Part shown: positions 19,194-28,398 of the stretch, one piece after another | How positions within the stretch are numbered: position 1 is the first letter of the stretch | Layout: every line of letters starts with the position of its first letter | Assembly: GCF_900112185.1 (NCBI RefSeq) | Contig: NZ_FOKP01000002.1 | Location: 372,001-436,000, forward strand | DNA: 64,000 nt | Reading direction: 5' to 3' | Origin: Allobosea sp. CRIB-10 | Lineage (GTDB): Bacteria > Pseudomonadota > Alphaproteobacteria > Rhizobiales > Beijerinckiaceae | Translations under genes and position numbers: made by a program | Notes under the pieces: generated by a model | The model's database searches: none | Seen by the model: the letters and a program-made list of their open reading frames with translations, nothing else | What the model was told of the DNA's origin: nothing

Positions 19194-20065
19194 GCACGAC
19201 GCTTACTCTCGATCCGCCGCAGGGCCGCAGCACCCTGCCCTTCATCGACGCCCGCCATCCGCAGCGACCGCTGGACGTCAATTTCTACCGGCCGGCGCGT
19301 CATCGCCCGGACGACGAGGTCGTCTTCGTCCAGCACGGCATGCTGCGCAATGGCGATGATTATCGCGATTTCTGGATCGACGCGGCCGAGACGCACGACC
19401 TCCTGATTGTCGCCCCGACCTTCGGCAACGAGCACTTCCCCAAGGCGGAGGGATACAATAACGGCCTCGTCATCGGCGAGGACGGCACGGTCGCCGCGCA
19501 GGACGATTGGCTCTACGCCGTGCCGGGCCGCGTGCTCGCGGCTTTGCGCCAGGCCGGCGTCACCACGCGCGACAAGGTCAGGCTGTTCGGCCATTCCGCC
19601 GGCGGCCAGTTCGTCCACCGCCTGCTGGCGACGCAAAGCGAGACACCCTTCGAGACCGCTTTCGCCGCCAATTCCGGCTGGTACACGCTGCCGACGCTGG
19701 AGCGGCGCTTTCCGGAAGGGCTCGGCGGGCTCGGCCTCGGCGAGACGGAGCTGGCACGCTGGCTGGCCTGGCCGATGGTGATCTTCGCCGGCGACCAGGA
19801 CATCGTCACCAACGATCCGAACCTCCCGGCGCAAGCCGAAGCGCTGGCGCAGGGGGCGATGCGCTATGCCCGTGCCCATTTCATGCTGGATTTCGCCAAA
19901 ACGGAAGCGGCCAGGCGCGGCCTGCCCTGCAACTGGACGCTGATCACGGTGCCCGGCATCGGCCATGACGGCGCTGCGATGTCGCGCGCGGCAGCGGCCT
20001 GGTGGTACGAAGGGCGCATTCCGTCGGTGGAAGAGCTGCAACCTCAGGCCACCGCCGTCGCCTGA
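19190..20065 (+). CDS. alpha/beta hydrolase co-encoded with the Dpp-type importer
   Basis: Serine hydrolase of the alpha/beta fold, 291 residues. The nucleophile elbow is GHSAGG with Ser136; an acid in FAGDQDIVTND and a histidine in VPGIGHDGAAM complete a plausible triad. No signal peptide is seen, so it acts in the cytoplasm. Its ATG overlaps the DppF stop (ATGA), so it is part of the transport operon and probably hydrolyses an ester, amide or lactone in the imported molecule. The precise reaction is unknown. Confidence 0.85.
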   Translation: MSTTLTLDPPQGRSTLPFIDARHPQRPLDVNFYRPARHRPDDEVVFVQHGMLRNGDDYRDFWIDAAETHDLLIVAPTFGNEHFPKAEGYNNGLVIGEDGTVAAQDDWLYAVPGRVLAALRQAGVTTRDKVRLFGHSAGGQFVHRLLATQSETPFETAFAANSGWYTLPTLERRFPEGLGGLGLGETELARWLAWPMVIFAGDQDIVTNDPNLPAQAEALAQGAMRYARAHFMLDFAKTEAARRGLPCNWTLITVPGIGHDGAAMSRAAAAWWYEGRIPSVEELQPQATAVA

Positions 20066-20138
20066 GACACCGGAGGCTCGACCGGCCTCTTCCGATCTGC
20101 GACATCTGGCCTCCGATCATTGGTGGAGGCTGATCGCA

Positions 20139-20768
20139 ATGAAGCTGCTGCTGGCGGGAGCGACGGGGCTGGTCGGCGGCCATGTGCTGGCGCAGGCGCT
20201 CGCCGATCCGCGCATCGATGCGGTGATCGCGCCCGTGCGCCGTGCCCTGCCGGCGCATCCGAAGCTGCTGGCGCCGACCGTCGATTTCGAAGCGCTGCCC
20301 GAGGATGCGCCCTGGTGGGCGGCGGATGCAGCGATCTCAGCGCTCGGCACGACCATCCGCAAGGCTGGCTCGCAGGAGGCCTTTCGGCGGGTCGATCACG
20401 GCTACCAGCTCGCCGTCGCCCGGCTCGCCAGCCGGCACGGCACCCCGGTCTTCGTCCTGAACTCGGCGCTCGGTGCCGATCCGGCCTCGCGCATCTTCTA
20501 CAGCCGGGTGAAGGGCGAGCTGGAGCGTGACCTCGCCGGCCTCGACTTCGCCTCACTCACTTTCGTCAGGCCGGGCCTGATCGGTGGCGAGCGACTGGAA
20601 AGTCGTCCGGCCGAGCGCGCCGCACTCGTCCTGCTCGGCATCCTCGGCCCGGTGCTGCCGCGCGCCTGGCGCATCAATCCGGCCAAGCGCATCGCCGCCG
20701 CCATGATCGAGGCCGCCATCGCGGCGAAGCCCGGGACGCATGTCGTCACCTCGGCGGAGTTGGTCTAA
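20139..20768 (+). CDS. NAD(P)-binding Rossmann-fold protein (atypical SDR, NAD(P)H-binding family)
   Basis: Protein of 209 residues starting MKLLLAGATGLVGGHV, with the dinucleotide-binding GATGLVGG at residues 7-14 and a YSRVKGELE segment (Tyr-x3-Lys) near residue 125. It resembles the HTATIP2/YtfG-like atypical short-chain dehydrogenases. The ATG at 20139 has a GGTGGAGG site 9 bases upstream; the frame is open further upstream but over the previous gene. It lies 73 bases after the hydrolase and may or may not be part of that operon. Substrate unknown. Confidence 0.8.
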   Translation: MKLLLAGATGLVGGHVLAQALADPRIDAVIAPVRRALPAHPKLLAPTVDFEALPEDAPWWAADAAISALGTTIRKAGSQEAFRRVDHGYQLAVARLASRHGTPVFVLNSALGADPASRIFYSRVKGELERDLAGLDFASLTFVRPGLIGGERLESRPAERAALVLLGILGPVLPRAWRINPAKRIAAAMIEAAIAAKPGTHVVTSAELV

Positions 20769-20791
20769 GCAAGCCGCCTACGCGGCCTTGC
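20769..20791. terminator. hairpin between convergent genes
   Basis: A stem-loop GCAAGCCGC / GCGGCCTTGC (one bulged base, loop CTAC) occupies 20769-20791, directly after the Rossmann-protein stop and overlapping the 3' end of the convergent siderophore-interacting gene. It lacks a T-run. Its place suggests a shared transcription end for the two convergent units. Confidence 0.35.
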
Positions 20792-21881
20792 GCTTCTCTG
20801 CCGCGTGCTGCTCTTCCGAGACACCGGCGCGCCAGTAGCTGACGACGAGATGCGCGTCGACCTCGGCACGCAGGTATTGGCGCGCCGCGGCCCGGATCTC
20901 GCGGAAGGCGGCATGCTCGCAGGCGGCCCAGAGATAAAGGCTGCCCTCGCCGGCCGGCCACTCCAGCGTCGCCAATGCGTCGGTCAGCAGGCTCGTCGAG
21001 CCCGGCGCCGCGCCGTCGCGATGGAGCCAGCGCAAGCTGAACCCCTCCGGCATGGTCAGGGACTGACGCTCGGCGGCATCGGCGATCTCGACCAGCGCGA
21101 GACCGGACGTACCCGCCGGCAGATGCTCCAGCATCCGCGCGAGCGCCGGCAGGCCGGTCTCGTCGGCGAGGAAAAGGTAGCGCTGCGCCTGCTTCAGCCC
21201 GCGTCCGCCCGGCCCGGCCATGCCGATGCGGTCACCGAGCTGAACCCGCGCCGCGAAGGCCGAACCCGGCCCGGCATCGTCATGCAGCACGAAATCGATG
21301 GCGAGCGTGCCGGCCGCGGCGTCGATCTCGCGGATCGTGTATTTGCGCACCGCCGGCCGCTGCTCGGGTGGCGGCGTCTGCAGCAGGCCGTCCGCGCCGA
21401 TCATCGGCCAGACCGGCTCGGCAAGGCCTGCCGGCGGGATGAACAGGCGCACATGCAGCGCTTCCAGCGAGTCGTAGCGGGCAAGGTCCTCGCCGCGGAA
21501 GCGGATGCGGCGCATATGCGGCGTCAATTGCTCGACGCCGGTCACGCTCAGCACGCGGAAATCCGGCGGCAGCATCGGCTCGGCGCCGTCCCCGCTCCAG
21601 TGGATCGCCGGCGCGGTTCCTTCCGGCGCGAACTCGACGACATGGCTCGCGATCGCGAACCTGCTGCCTTGCAGTTGGGCGAGATCGGGAGCCTCGATCA
21701 CAACGGAGAGCGCGCCAGGCTCCACGGTCAACTCCGCCCGGCTCTCGCCGAAGCCGATCGTCGTCACGCCGTCAGCTTCACTCACCTCCGCCTCATGCTC
21801 ACGCATGTGCTCGCAGAGCGGACGCAGCACGGCAGCGGGATCGGGCAGGGCGATACGCGTTTCAGCGCGAAGCATGGTCAT
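20778..21881 (-). CDS. siderophore-interacting protein with N-terminal DUF2218 domain
   Basis: Flavin-dependent ferric-siderophore reductase of the SIP/ViuB family, 367 residues. Residues about 1-95 match the DUF2218 type (ALPDPAAVLRPLCEHMREHE...FGESRAEL), then the FAD-binding barrel with RKYTIRE as the R-x-Y-T/S flavin motif at about residue 180, then the C-terminal NAD(P)H-binding SIP domain (YLFLADETGLPALARMLEHLP, LYLWAACEHAAFREIR). It releases iron in the cytoplasm by reducing the ferric complex. It is the last gene of the iron operon, 27 bases after the binding-protein gene. Confidence 0.9.
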   Translation of the reverse strand: MTMLRAETRIALPDPAAVLRPLCEHMREHEAEVSEADGVTTIGFGESRAELTVEPGALSVVIEAPDLAQLQGSRFAIASHVVEFAPEGTAPAIHWSGDGAEPMLPPDFRVLSVTGVEQLTPHMRRIRFRGEDLARYDSLEALHVRLFIPPAGLAEPVWPMIGADGLLQTPPPEQRPAVRKYTIREIDAAAGTLAIDFVLHDDAGPGSAFAARVQLGDRIGMAGPGGRGLKQAQRYLFLADETGLPALARMLEHLPAGTSGLALVEIADAAERQSLTMPEGFSLRWLHRDGAAPGSTSLLTDALATLEWPAGEGSLYLWAACEHAAFREIRAAARQYLRAEVDAHLVVSYWRAGVSEEQHAAEKRKAA

Positions 21882-21908
21882 TGGGGTATCCTGTCGCTGC
21901 CCTGGCTT

Positions 21909-23036
21909 TCAGGGCTTGGCCTGACCGGCGCTCTCGATCCAGAGCGCGCCGTCGAGCGGGATCGCCGAGAAGTGGCGGGAGATCTCGTCCAGCGTCACCT
22001 GCGGGTCGACATCGGCGAAGCGGTCGGGGTGGAACCATTTCGCCAGCCGCTCAATGGCGACGATATGGAGTGGGGTGTCGTTGAACAGCTGCCAGAGCCC
22101 ATAGGCCCGGTGATTGCGCACCGCGGCGAGCGCAGCGATACCGGGCCGGCCCAGTAGCGCCGCAAAGGTGGGCGCCGCGGTCTCGCGGGAGACGCCGAGA
22201 CCGAGGACGAGACCATTGAGCTTGGCCAGATGCGTGCCACCGGTCCCGACATAAATCGCGGGATCGGCGGCCAGCAATTGCTCGAGGCTGATCTGCCCGC
22301 TCGCGCCCGGCAGCATCGCGGCGGCGATATTGCGGCCGCCGGCCGCCGTGATGAAGTCGTCGAAAGTGCCCTTGCCCGGCGTCGGACAGCAATCGAAGCC
22401 GCCGGCATGGGCATGCATGAAGACAGCCGGACGTTCCGCGCCGCGCACGCGTTCCTCGATCAGGCGACGGCGCTCCTGGTAGAAGCGGATATAGGCCTCA
22501 GCCTGCTCTTGGCGGCCGATCAGCTTGCCGAGGATGCGCAGGCTCGGCAGCGTGTCGCGCATCGGCTGCAGGTAGAAATCGACCACGGCGACCTTGATGC
22601 CGGCCGCCTCGAAACGCTGGACGAGATCGCCCGGTCCGCGCCGCGTGCCGGCGAGCGAGGAGCTGAGGATCACAAGGTCCGGTGACAGCGACACCGCCTT
22701 CTCGAAGGAGAAACCGTCCTGCGTGCCGCCGTCGCCGACGGTCGGCACGCTCTCGATCACCGGGAACTTGGCACGGTAGCGGGCATAGGCGTCGGGGTTT
22801 TGGCGGCGATGATCGGCGCCCCAGCCGGCCAGCAGGCTGATCGGGTCGGGATGGATCAGGCCAAGCGCATTGAGCTGGCGCCCCTGCGCCAGCACGATCC
22901 GCTTCGCAGGAGCCGGCAAAGTCACGCTGCGCCCGAGCAGGTCGGTCACGGTGACGGGCTCGGCGCGGGCGGGCAGCGCCAGCGCCGACAGCAGCGCGCC
23001 GACCACGAGCAGCAACCGCGACAGCGAAGCCATCAT
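21909..23036 (-). CDS. iron-siderophore ABC transporter substrate-binding protein (FepB/BtuF type)
   Basis: Periplasmic binding protein family 2, 375 residues. The signal peptide MMASLSRLLLVVGALLS runs to about residue 25 (ARA|E). The mature start VTVTDLLGRSVTLPAPAKRIV is characteristic of ferric-siderophore and cobalamin binding proteins. GGGAGA lies just upstream of tandem ATGs at 23036 and 23033. It follows the esterase gene with a 4-base overlap. Unusually, no FecCD-type permease or FecE-type ATPase is adjacent, so the binding protein must use an inner-membrane pore encoded elsewhere. Confidence 0.9.
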   Translation of the reverse strand: MMASLSRLLLVVGALLSALALPARAEPVTVTDLLGRSVTLPAPAKRIVLAQGRQLNALGLIHPDPISLLAGWGADHRRQNPDAYARYRAKFPVIESVPTVGDGGTQDGFSFEKAVSLSPDLVILSSSLAGTRRGPGDLVQRFEAAGIKVAVVDFYLQPMRDTLPSLRILGKLIGRQEQAEAYIRFYQERRRLIEERVRGAERPAVFMHAHAGGFDCCPTPGKGTFDDFITAAGGRNIAAAMLPGASGQISLEQLLAADPAIYVGTGGTHLAKLNGLVLGLGVSRETAAPTFAALLGRPGIAALAAVRNHRAYGLWQLFNDTPLHIVAIERLAKWFHPDRFADVDPQVTLDEISRHFSAIPLDGALWIESAGQAKP

Positions 23037-23878
23037 GGAGTCTCCCTTTCGCCGAGCGTGAAAGCGACCGCGCGCGACAGCATGGCCGGAAGCACGGAGA
23101 TGTGGTTCTCGCCGGCGAAGACCACGTGCTCGCAGGCGACCCGCCCGGAGGCGGTCAGCGCCTCAGCCATCTCGGTGGCATTGTCGAGCATCCGCGCCAT
23201 GCGCAGGCGGGCTGCCCGCTGCGGATCGCGCTGCTCGTCGCCGCTCTGCTCCTCTCCGCCGACGGTGATCAGCAGGCGCGGCGACATCGCGGCTGCAGGC
23301 GAGTTCAGGAATCGCTCGCGCGTCGTCAGGATGACGCGGTCATCCCACCAGATCGACGGGCTGCCGGCGACATGGCTGCGGAACAGGCCGGGCCGCGTGA
23401 ACAGCGCGTAGAGGGCGAAAAGCCCGCCGAAGGAATGGCCGGCCAGCGACAGCCGCGCCCGGTCGATCGGCGCGAGCCGTTCGATCTGGGCCAGGATCGT
23501 ATCGGCGATCAGATCCAGAAAGCGCTCGGCGCCGCCATCTGTGGGCAGCAGGTCCTGTCGGCGCCGCTCGGCATCGAAGGGCGCCGCACCGGGATAGCCG
23601 ATGCCGAGGATGATCGCAGGGCCGACACCGGTCACCTCGGGGCGCGCCGCCTGCAGCCGCGCGGCGGAGAGCGCGGTCGGGAACAGTGCATCGCCGTCGA
23701 CCAGGATCAGGACGGGAAAGCCATTCGGCGGAGCCGGCTCGGGCGGGATCGCGACCAGCAACCGGTACTGCGCCCCGTTCCGCGCAGTGAAGTCGAGGCT
23801 GTGCGCATGCGGCAGCTCGACCGGCCGGAGAGCCAGGGCTTCATGTCCCGCAAACGCACTCCGCTCCGGCCGCAGCAT
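23033..23878 (-). CDS. siderophore esterase-like alpha/beta hydrolase (Fes/IroE family)
   Basis: Serine esterase of the esterase D/IroE group, 281 residues from ATG 23878. The nucleophile is Ser149 in LAGHSFGG and the histidine is in GENHISVLPAML, a motif of siderophore esterases. There is no signal peptide, so it is expected in the cytoplasm, where it would open an ester-type siderophore after import. An alternative start is the GTG at 23893, which overlaps the receptor stop codon (GTGA) and would add five residues. Gene order receptor, esterase, binding protein, reductase supports an iron-release role; it also suggests a tri-ester siderophore, which is inference. Confidence 0.87.
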   Translation of the reverse strand: MLRPERSAFAGHEALALRPVELPHAHSLDFTARNGAQYRLLVAIPPEPAPPNGFPVLILVDGDALFPTALSAARLQAARPEVTGVGPAIILGIGYPGAAPFDAERRRQDLLPTDGGAERFLDLIADTILAQIERLAPIDRARLSLAGHSFGGLFALYALFTRPGLFRSHVAGSPSIWWDDRVILTTRERFLNSPAAAMSPRLLITVGGEEQSGDEQRDPQRAARLRMARMLDNATEMAEALTASGRVACEHVVFAGENHISVLPAMLSRAVAFTLGERETP

Positions 23879-23889
23879 CCCGCCTGCCC

Positions 23890-26073
23890 TCACCAGCGAT
23901 AGGACAGGGTCGCCAGCACGGTGCGGCGCAGGCCGAAGGAGCACTGCACGGCGCCGTAGCAGCCCGCGACATACTCCTTGTCGAACAGGTTCTGCGCGTT
24001 GACCTGCACCTTCCAGCCCTTCATCGCGGCATTGGCAGCGCCGAGATCATAGCTGATCGCGGCATCGACCATCGTGTAGTCGTCGGTGAAGAAGGTGTTG
24101 CCGGGATCGCCCGCGCCCTTGCCGACATAGCGCACGCCGGCTCCGAGGCCGAGACCTGCGAACAGGCCGGTCTTGAAGGTATAGTGCGCCCAGAGCGAAG
24201 CCATGTGACGCGGCACCACCGTCGGCCGCTTGTGGAGATCGACGCCGGTGCTCTTGGTCACCTCGGCGTCAGTGAAGGTATAGGCCGCGATCAGATCGAG
24301 ATTGTCGAAGAGCGTCGCCCGCGCCTCGATCTCGGCGCCGCGCGCCCTAACCTCGCCGGTCTGGATCTGGAAACCGGGATTGGCGAGGTCCGCGGTCTGC
24401 ACATTGGTCTGCGTCAGCTGGTAGACCGCCGCCTGCAGGAAGGCGTTGTAGCCCGGCGGCTGATACTTGAAGCCAGCCTCGTACTGCTCGCCCTCGGTCG
24501 GCTTGAAGGCGACGCGGTTGAAGGTCGTGCCCGGCACCGGCTCGAACGAGGTCGCGTAGCTGGCATAGGGCGCAAAGCCGTTGTCGAAATTGTACATCAG
24601 CGCGACGCGGCCGGTATTGGCGGTGTCGTCCTGCTTGGTCAGCGCGCCGTTGACCAGGTTGCGCGTGCGCGTCATCGCCCGGTCGAAGCGGCCACCGACC
24701 ACCAGCGAGAGCCGATCGAGCTTGATCTGGTCCTGGATATAGACGCCGTACTGCTGCGCGACCTGCCCCGTCCCCGGTACCGCCGGCACCGCGAAGGGCC
24801 TGCGGCCATAGACCGGGTTGAAGGCGTCTAGCGTCTGCACGGTGCCGCCGGCGCCGGTAAAGGCGGTGCCATCGCTCCAGTAGCCGTCGACGCCGAACAG
24901 CACCTTGTGGGTCAGCGCGCCCGTGCGGAAATCGGCCTGGAGCTGGTTGTCGATGCCAAAAGTCTGCGCCTTCTCGTTCGAGGCGGTGACACGGCGGGTC
25001 AGCGTGCGCTGGTCGGCGCCCAGCGAGGCGGCCGCGACCGTCCGGTTGCGCGATTCCAGATCGCTGTAGCGGACGTTCTGGCGAACGCTGAAGACGTCGT
25101 TGAAGCGATGCTCGAAGGCATAGCCGAGCGTCAGATGGTTGCGGCTATAGCCTTCATAGCTCGGCTCGCCCGGGAAGAAGTTGCTGCGGATCTTGCCATT
25201 GCGGTTCGGCAGCGCGGTCCCGACCGAGGGGATGAAGCCGTAGAAGCCGGTCTCCGGATCGCGCTGGAACGAGGTCAGCAGCGTCAGGCTGGTCGCGGCA
25301 TTGGGCTGGAAGGTGACGGAAGGCGCGATGTAGAGGCGCTCCTCCTTGGTGAAGTCGACCTGGGTGTCGGCGGCCCGGCCGAGCCCGACGATGCGGTAGA
25401 GGATCGTCTTGTCGGGCGTCACCGGCCCGCCGATGTCGAAGGCGAGCTGCTTGCGCTCGAAGCTGCCGAACTGGACCTGGACCTCGCCGTGAGCCACGTC
25501 GCGCGGGCGCTTGCTGACCATCTCGATCAGGCCGCCCGGCTTGAGCTGGCCGAAGATCACCGAGGCCGGGCCGCGGATCACCTCGACCCGCTCCAGCCCC
25601 CACGGATCGACCGCCGGCACCAGGAAGTTGACGCCGCGCTGCAACCTCAGGCCGTCGAGCATGTTGACGAAGCCTGCGCTGCCGCCGCTGCCGCCGAAGC
25701 CGCGGATGAAGACGCTGTCATAGCGGCCCATCGACAGGCGCGTCTCGCCGAGCACGCTGGCCGAATAGCGCAGCGCCTGGCTGACGCTCTGCGCGCCCTG
25801 GTCGTCCATCTGCTGGCGGGTGACGACGGTAACCGATTGCGGCGTCTCGATCAGCGGCGTGTCGGTCTTGGTCGCGCTCTCGCTGCGCCGCGCGACATAG
25901 CCGTTGACCGGTCCGCTGGCCCGTTCGCCCTGAACCTCGATCGTATCGAGGCTGACCGCTTCGCCGCTCTGTGCGAGCACGGCGCTCGGCCAGGCCGCGA
26001 TGACCGCGCCGAGGGCGACGCCAACCGCCAAGGCGGCGCGATTGCCGATGATCAGAACTCCAGCCATGCCCAC
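23890..26073 (-). CDS. TonB-dependent siderophore receptor
   Basis: Outer-membrane ferric-siderophore receptor, 727 residues. A signal peptide ends near residue 34 (VLA|Q), a TonB-box-like SLDTIEVQG follows, the plug domain (TPQSVTVVTRQQMDDQG to IEMVSKRP) covers about 70-180, and the remainder is a beta barrel ending in the aromatic ATLSYRW needed for outer-membrane insertion. The first codon is GTG 26073, with AAGGGG 7 bases upstream; ATG 26067 is the alternative. It is regulated presumably by the AraC protein encoded immediately upstream. Confidence 0.93.
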   Translation of the reverse strand: MGMAGVLIIGNRAALAVGVALGAVIAAWPSAVLAQSGEAVSLDTIEVQGERASGPVNGYVARRSESATKTDTPLIETPQSVTVVTRQQMDDQGAQSVSQALRYSASVLGETRLSMGRYDSVFIRGFGGSGGSAGFVNMLDGLRLQRGVNFLVPAVDPWGLERVEVIRGPASVIFGQLKPGGLIEMVSKRPRDVAHGEVQVQFGSFERKQLAFDIGGPVTPDKTILYRIVGLGRAADTQVDFTKEERLYIAPSVTFQPNAATSLTLLTSFQRDPETGFYGFIPSVGTALPNRNGKIRSNFFPGEPSYEGYSRNHLTLGYAFEHRFNDVFSVRQNVRYSDLESRNRTVAAASLGADQRTLTRRVTASNEKAQTFGIDNQLQADFRTGALTHKVLFGVDGYWSDGTAFTGAGGTVQTLDAFNPVYGRRPFAVPAVPGTGQVAQQYGVYIQDQIKLDRLSLVVGGRFDRAMTRTRNLVNGALTKQDDTANTGRVALMYNFDNGFAPYASYATSFEPVPGTTFNRVAFKPTEGEQYEAGFKYQPPGYNAFLQAAVYQLTQTNVQTADLANPGFQIQTGEVRARGAEIEARATLFDNLDLIAAYTFTDAEVTKSTGVDLHKRPTVVPRHMASLWAHYTFKTGLFAGLGLGAGVRYVGKGAGDPGNTFFTDDYTMVDAAISYDLGAANAAMKGWKVQVNAQNLFDKEYVAGCYGAVQCSFGLRRTVLATLSYRW

Positions 26074-26151
26074 ACTCTCGCCCCTTCGCCGTCCTGGCGA
26101 CCCATTGGCAGGGTTCTTTCAGCAAGCGGGCTGGGCGGGCAACGGCGTCGG

Positions 26152-26198
26152 CTTTCGATTGCGGCAGTATTTCTTTCGGCGCAGTTTCGAGCCTTTCC
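26152..26198. promoter_or_regulatory. phased direct repeats upstream of the TonB receptor gene
   Basis: The 143-base gap between the AraC stop and the receptor start contains CTTTCG at 26152, CTTTCG at 26173 and CTTTCC at 26193, spaced 21 and 20 bases, i.e. on the same DNA face. The first two extend into similar flanks (CGGCAGT and GCGCAGT). Phased direct repeats are the usual operator form for AraC-family activators such as PchR. No RirA- or Fur-type palindrome was recognised. Confidence 0.4.
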
Positions 26199-26216
26199 AG
26201 CTCTGAAACAGATACC

Positions 26217-27101
26217 TCACCGCAGCGCGCTCGGCGGCATGCCGAAGCGCTTGCGGAACAGGCTGGAGAAATGCGCCGGAGTGTAGCCGACGCGAAAGGC
26301 CGCCTCGGCGATGCTCGCCTCGCCTTCGGCGATCAGCGCATGCGCCTGCTGCAGCCGCTGCTCCTGCAGATAGCCGAAGACGCTGGTGCCGAACTCGGCG
26401 CGGAAGGCGGAGGTCAGCTTGGTCGGGTTGAGGCCGGTCGCACGGGCGAGCTCGGCGAGGCTGGGCGGCTCCTGCATCGCTGCGACCAGTATGTCCCTGA
26501 CCGCATGGACCTGCTCGCGCGTTCGGACCGGGAGACGCGCCGGCCGCAAGGGCGGCTGGCCGACGATCCGGTCGAGCGCCATGGCGGTCAGCTCCAGCGT
26601 CTTGCCGGCAAGATAGAGCCGCCGCAGCGGCGCCGCCACCGGCGCCTGCGCGATCTGGAGGGCGAGGGCGCAAAGATCGGCATCGGCCGGGCGCACCCAG
26701 ATGCCGGCATCGCCCGCCCCTGCCAGTGCGAACAATTGCTGCATCGGCGCGGCGAATTCCCGCTCGACGAAGTCGAGGTCGAACTGCATCAGCACGCAGC
26801 GGACCATGCCGCCGCTGAGACCGGTGCGCTGCTGGACATGGTCGCCGACATTGGCGGTGACCAGCAGCGCCGGCCCGCGGACCATGACCGCAGGCTGGTC
26901 GTCGATCTCCAGGGATTGCCGTCCGTCGAGCATGACCGCGATCTTGAGGCCCCGACGCATCGGCCCGGTGATGCGCTCGCCTTCGGGAATCGGAAATGTC
27001 CCGGCCGACAGCGACAGCTGCCGCGAGAACAGCGGCAGGCCTACCAAGGATTCAGAGTCGGACAGGGTCTTGATGGCGTTCACCCGTACAGCATAGTTCA
27101 A
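26217..27101 (-). CDS. AraC family regulator of the siderophore operon (PchR-like)
   Basis: Transcription factor of 294 residues. The C-terminal AraC DNA-binding domain occupies about 190-294 with both helix-turn-helix units visible (PPSLAELARATGLNPTKLTSAFRAEFGTSVF and ASIAEAAFRVGYTPAHFSSLFRKRFG). The N-terminal part is a ligand-binding region like those of PchR/AlcR-type siderophore sensors. The start is unsure: TTG 27101 gives the longest product and GTG 27083 is an alternative; neither has a well-spaced ribosome site. It is encoded immediately upstream of the receptor in the same direction. Confidence 0.85.
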   Translation of the reverse strand: MNYAVRVNAIKTLSDSESLVGLPLFSRQLSLSAGTFPIPEGERITGPMRRGLKIAVMLDGRQSLEIDDQPAVMVRGPALLVTANVGDHVQQRTGLSGGMVRCVLMQFDLDFVEREFAAPMQQLFALAGAGDAGIWVRPADADLCALALQIAQAPVAAPLRRLYLAGKTLELTAMALDRIVGQPPLRPARLPVRTREQVHAVRDILVAAMQEPPSLAELARATGLNPTKLTSAFRAEFGTSVFGYLQEQRLQQAHALIAEGEASIAEAAFRVGYTPAHFSSLFRKRFGMPPSALR

Positions 27102-27318
27102 TCGCCTCTGGCCTCAAGACTTCCCAGGCAGATTGAAATTCTTCTAGACTCGATGGGACACAAGGTCGCCCTCTATTGAATCTCGCAGCCTCGGCCATCT
27201 GCATATCGACAATCCTTGCCGGTGCATTTAGCGCCACCGTTCGCTGCGGAGGCCGCCCTGGTTCCGTCGCTCCTGCCGCGTCACATCACGGTCATCGAAG
27301 CGCGCCTATCCCGCTGGG

Positions 27319-28398
27319 ATGACACTCCCGACCACCAGCGATCGCTCCGGCATGGCCGCGCCGCTGCCCGGCCTGCCGGCAAGCCGCGGCCCGCTGCTGG
27401 CGCTCGATGGCTTTTCCGTCGCTTTCCCGGGAGCCAGCGGCCCCGTTCCGGTGGTGCGCGGCATCGACCTTTCGCTCGCGCCCGGCGAGGCACTCGGCAT
27501 CGTCGGGGAGTCCGGCTGCGGCAAGAGCGTGACCTGGCTCGCGGCACTGCGCCTGCTCGGCCGCGACGTCGTCACTTCCGGCGAGGTCCGGCTCCGTGGC
27601 GAGGACATCACTCGCCTGCCGGAGCGCGCGCTCGCAAGGGTTCGCGGCGGGCGCATCGGACTGATCTTCCAGGACCCGACCAGCTCGCTCAATCCGGTGC
27701 AACGGATCGGCACCCAGCTCGCCGAGGTGCTGCGCCTGCATCGCGGCCTGCGCGGCGACGCCGCCCAGCGCGAGGCGCTGCGCCTGCTCGACCGCGTCGG
27801 CATCGCCGATGCGCCGCGGCGGCTCCGGCAATACCCGCATGAGTTCTCCGGTGGCATGAACCAGCGCGCGATGATCGCGCTGGCGCTCGCCGGCGAGCCC
27901 GAGGTGCTGATCGCCGACGAGCCCACCACCGCGCTCGACGCGACGATCCAGGCCCAGATCCTAGACCTGATCCGCGACATTCGCCGCGAGAGCGGCATGG
28001 GGCTGGTGCTGATCTCGCACGATATCGGTGTCGTCGCCGATCTCTGCGACCGTGTCGCGGTGATGTATGCCGGCCGCGTCGTCGAGACCGCGGCGACGCA
28101 GGACCTGCTCGGTAGGCCGCGCCATCCCTATACGCGCGGCCTGCTCGCCGCCCTGCCGAGCCTCGACGGGCCGCGCCGCCAGTTGACGCCGATCGCGGGC
28201 ACGGTTCCCGCGCCGGACCGGATGCCGCCGGGCTGCGCCTTCGCGCCACGCTGTTCCCTGGCGATCGAGGCGTGCCGGAGCGAAACGCCGCCTCTCGTGC
28301 TTGCGGCACAGGAGCAGCGTGCCGCCTGCCTGCGTCTCGCCGAGACGGCGCCGGTGCCTGCCACCCGTGAGCCGGTTTCGGTCGGAGCCTTCGCATGA
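27319..28398 (+). CDS. Dpp-type ABC transporter ATP-binding protein (DppD family)
   Basis: ATPase of 359 residues with Walker [10 protein letters not shown]-loop IFQDPTSSLNPV, signature FSGGMNQRA and Walker [14 protein letters not shown], plus the oligopeptide extension CAFAPRCSLAIEAC. The start is uncertain: ATG 27319 has only a weak GGG just before it, and ATG 27352 is possible. It is the first gene of a plus-strand unit (ATPase, ATPase, phosphodiesterase) that converges with a minus-strand unit holding the matching permeases and binding protein. The 217 bases upstream, shared with the AraC start, showed no clear promoter. Confidence 0.9.
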   Translation: MTLPTTSDRSGMAAPLPGLPASRGPLLALDGFSVAFPGASGPVPVVRGIDLSLAPGEALGIVGESGCGKSVTWLAALRLLGRDVVTSGEVRLRGEDITRLPERALARVRGGRIGLIFQDPTSSLNPVQRIGTQLAEVLRLHRGLRGDAAQREALRLLDRVGIADAPRRLRQYPHEFSGGMNQRAMIALALAGEPEVLIADEPTTALDATIQAQILDLIRDIRRESGMGLVLISHDIGVVADLCDRVAVMYAGRVVETAATQDLLGRPRHPYTRGLLAALPSLDGPRRQLTPIAGTVPAPDRMPPGCAFAPRCSLAIEACRSETPPLVLAAQEQRAACLRLAETAPVPATREPVSVGAFA

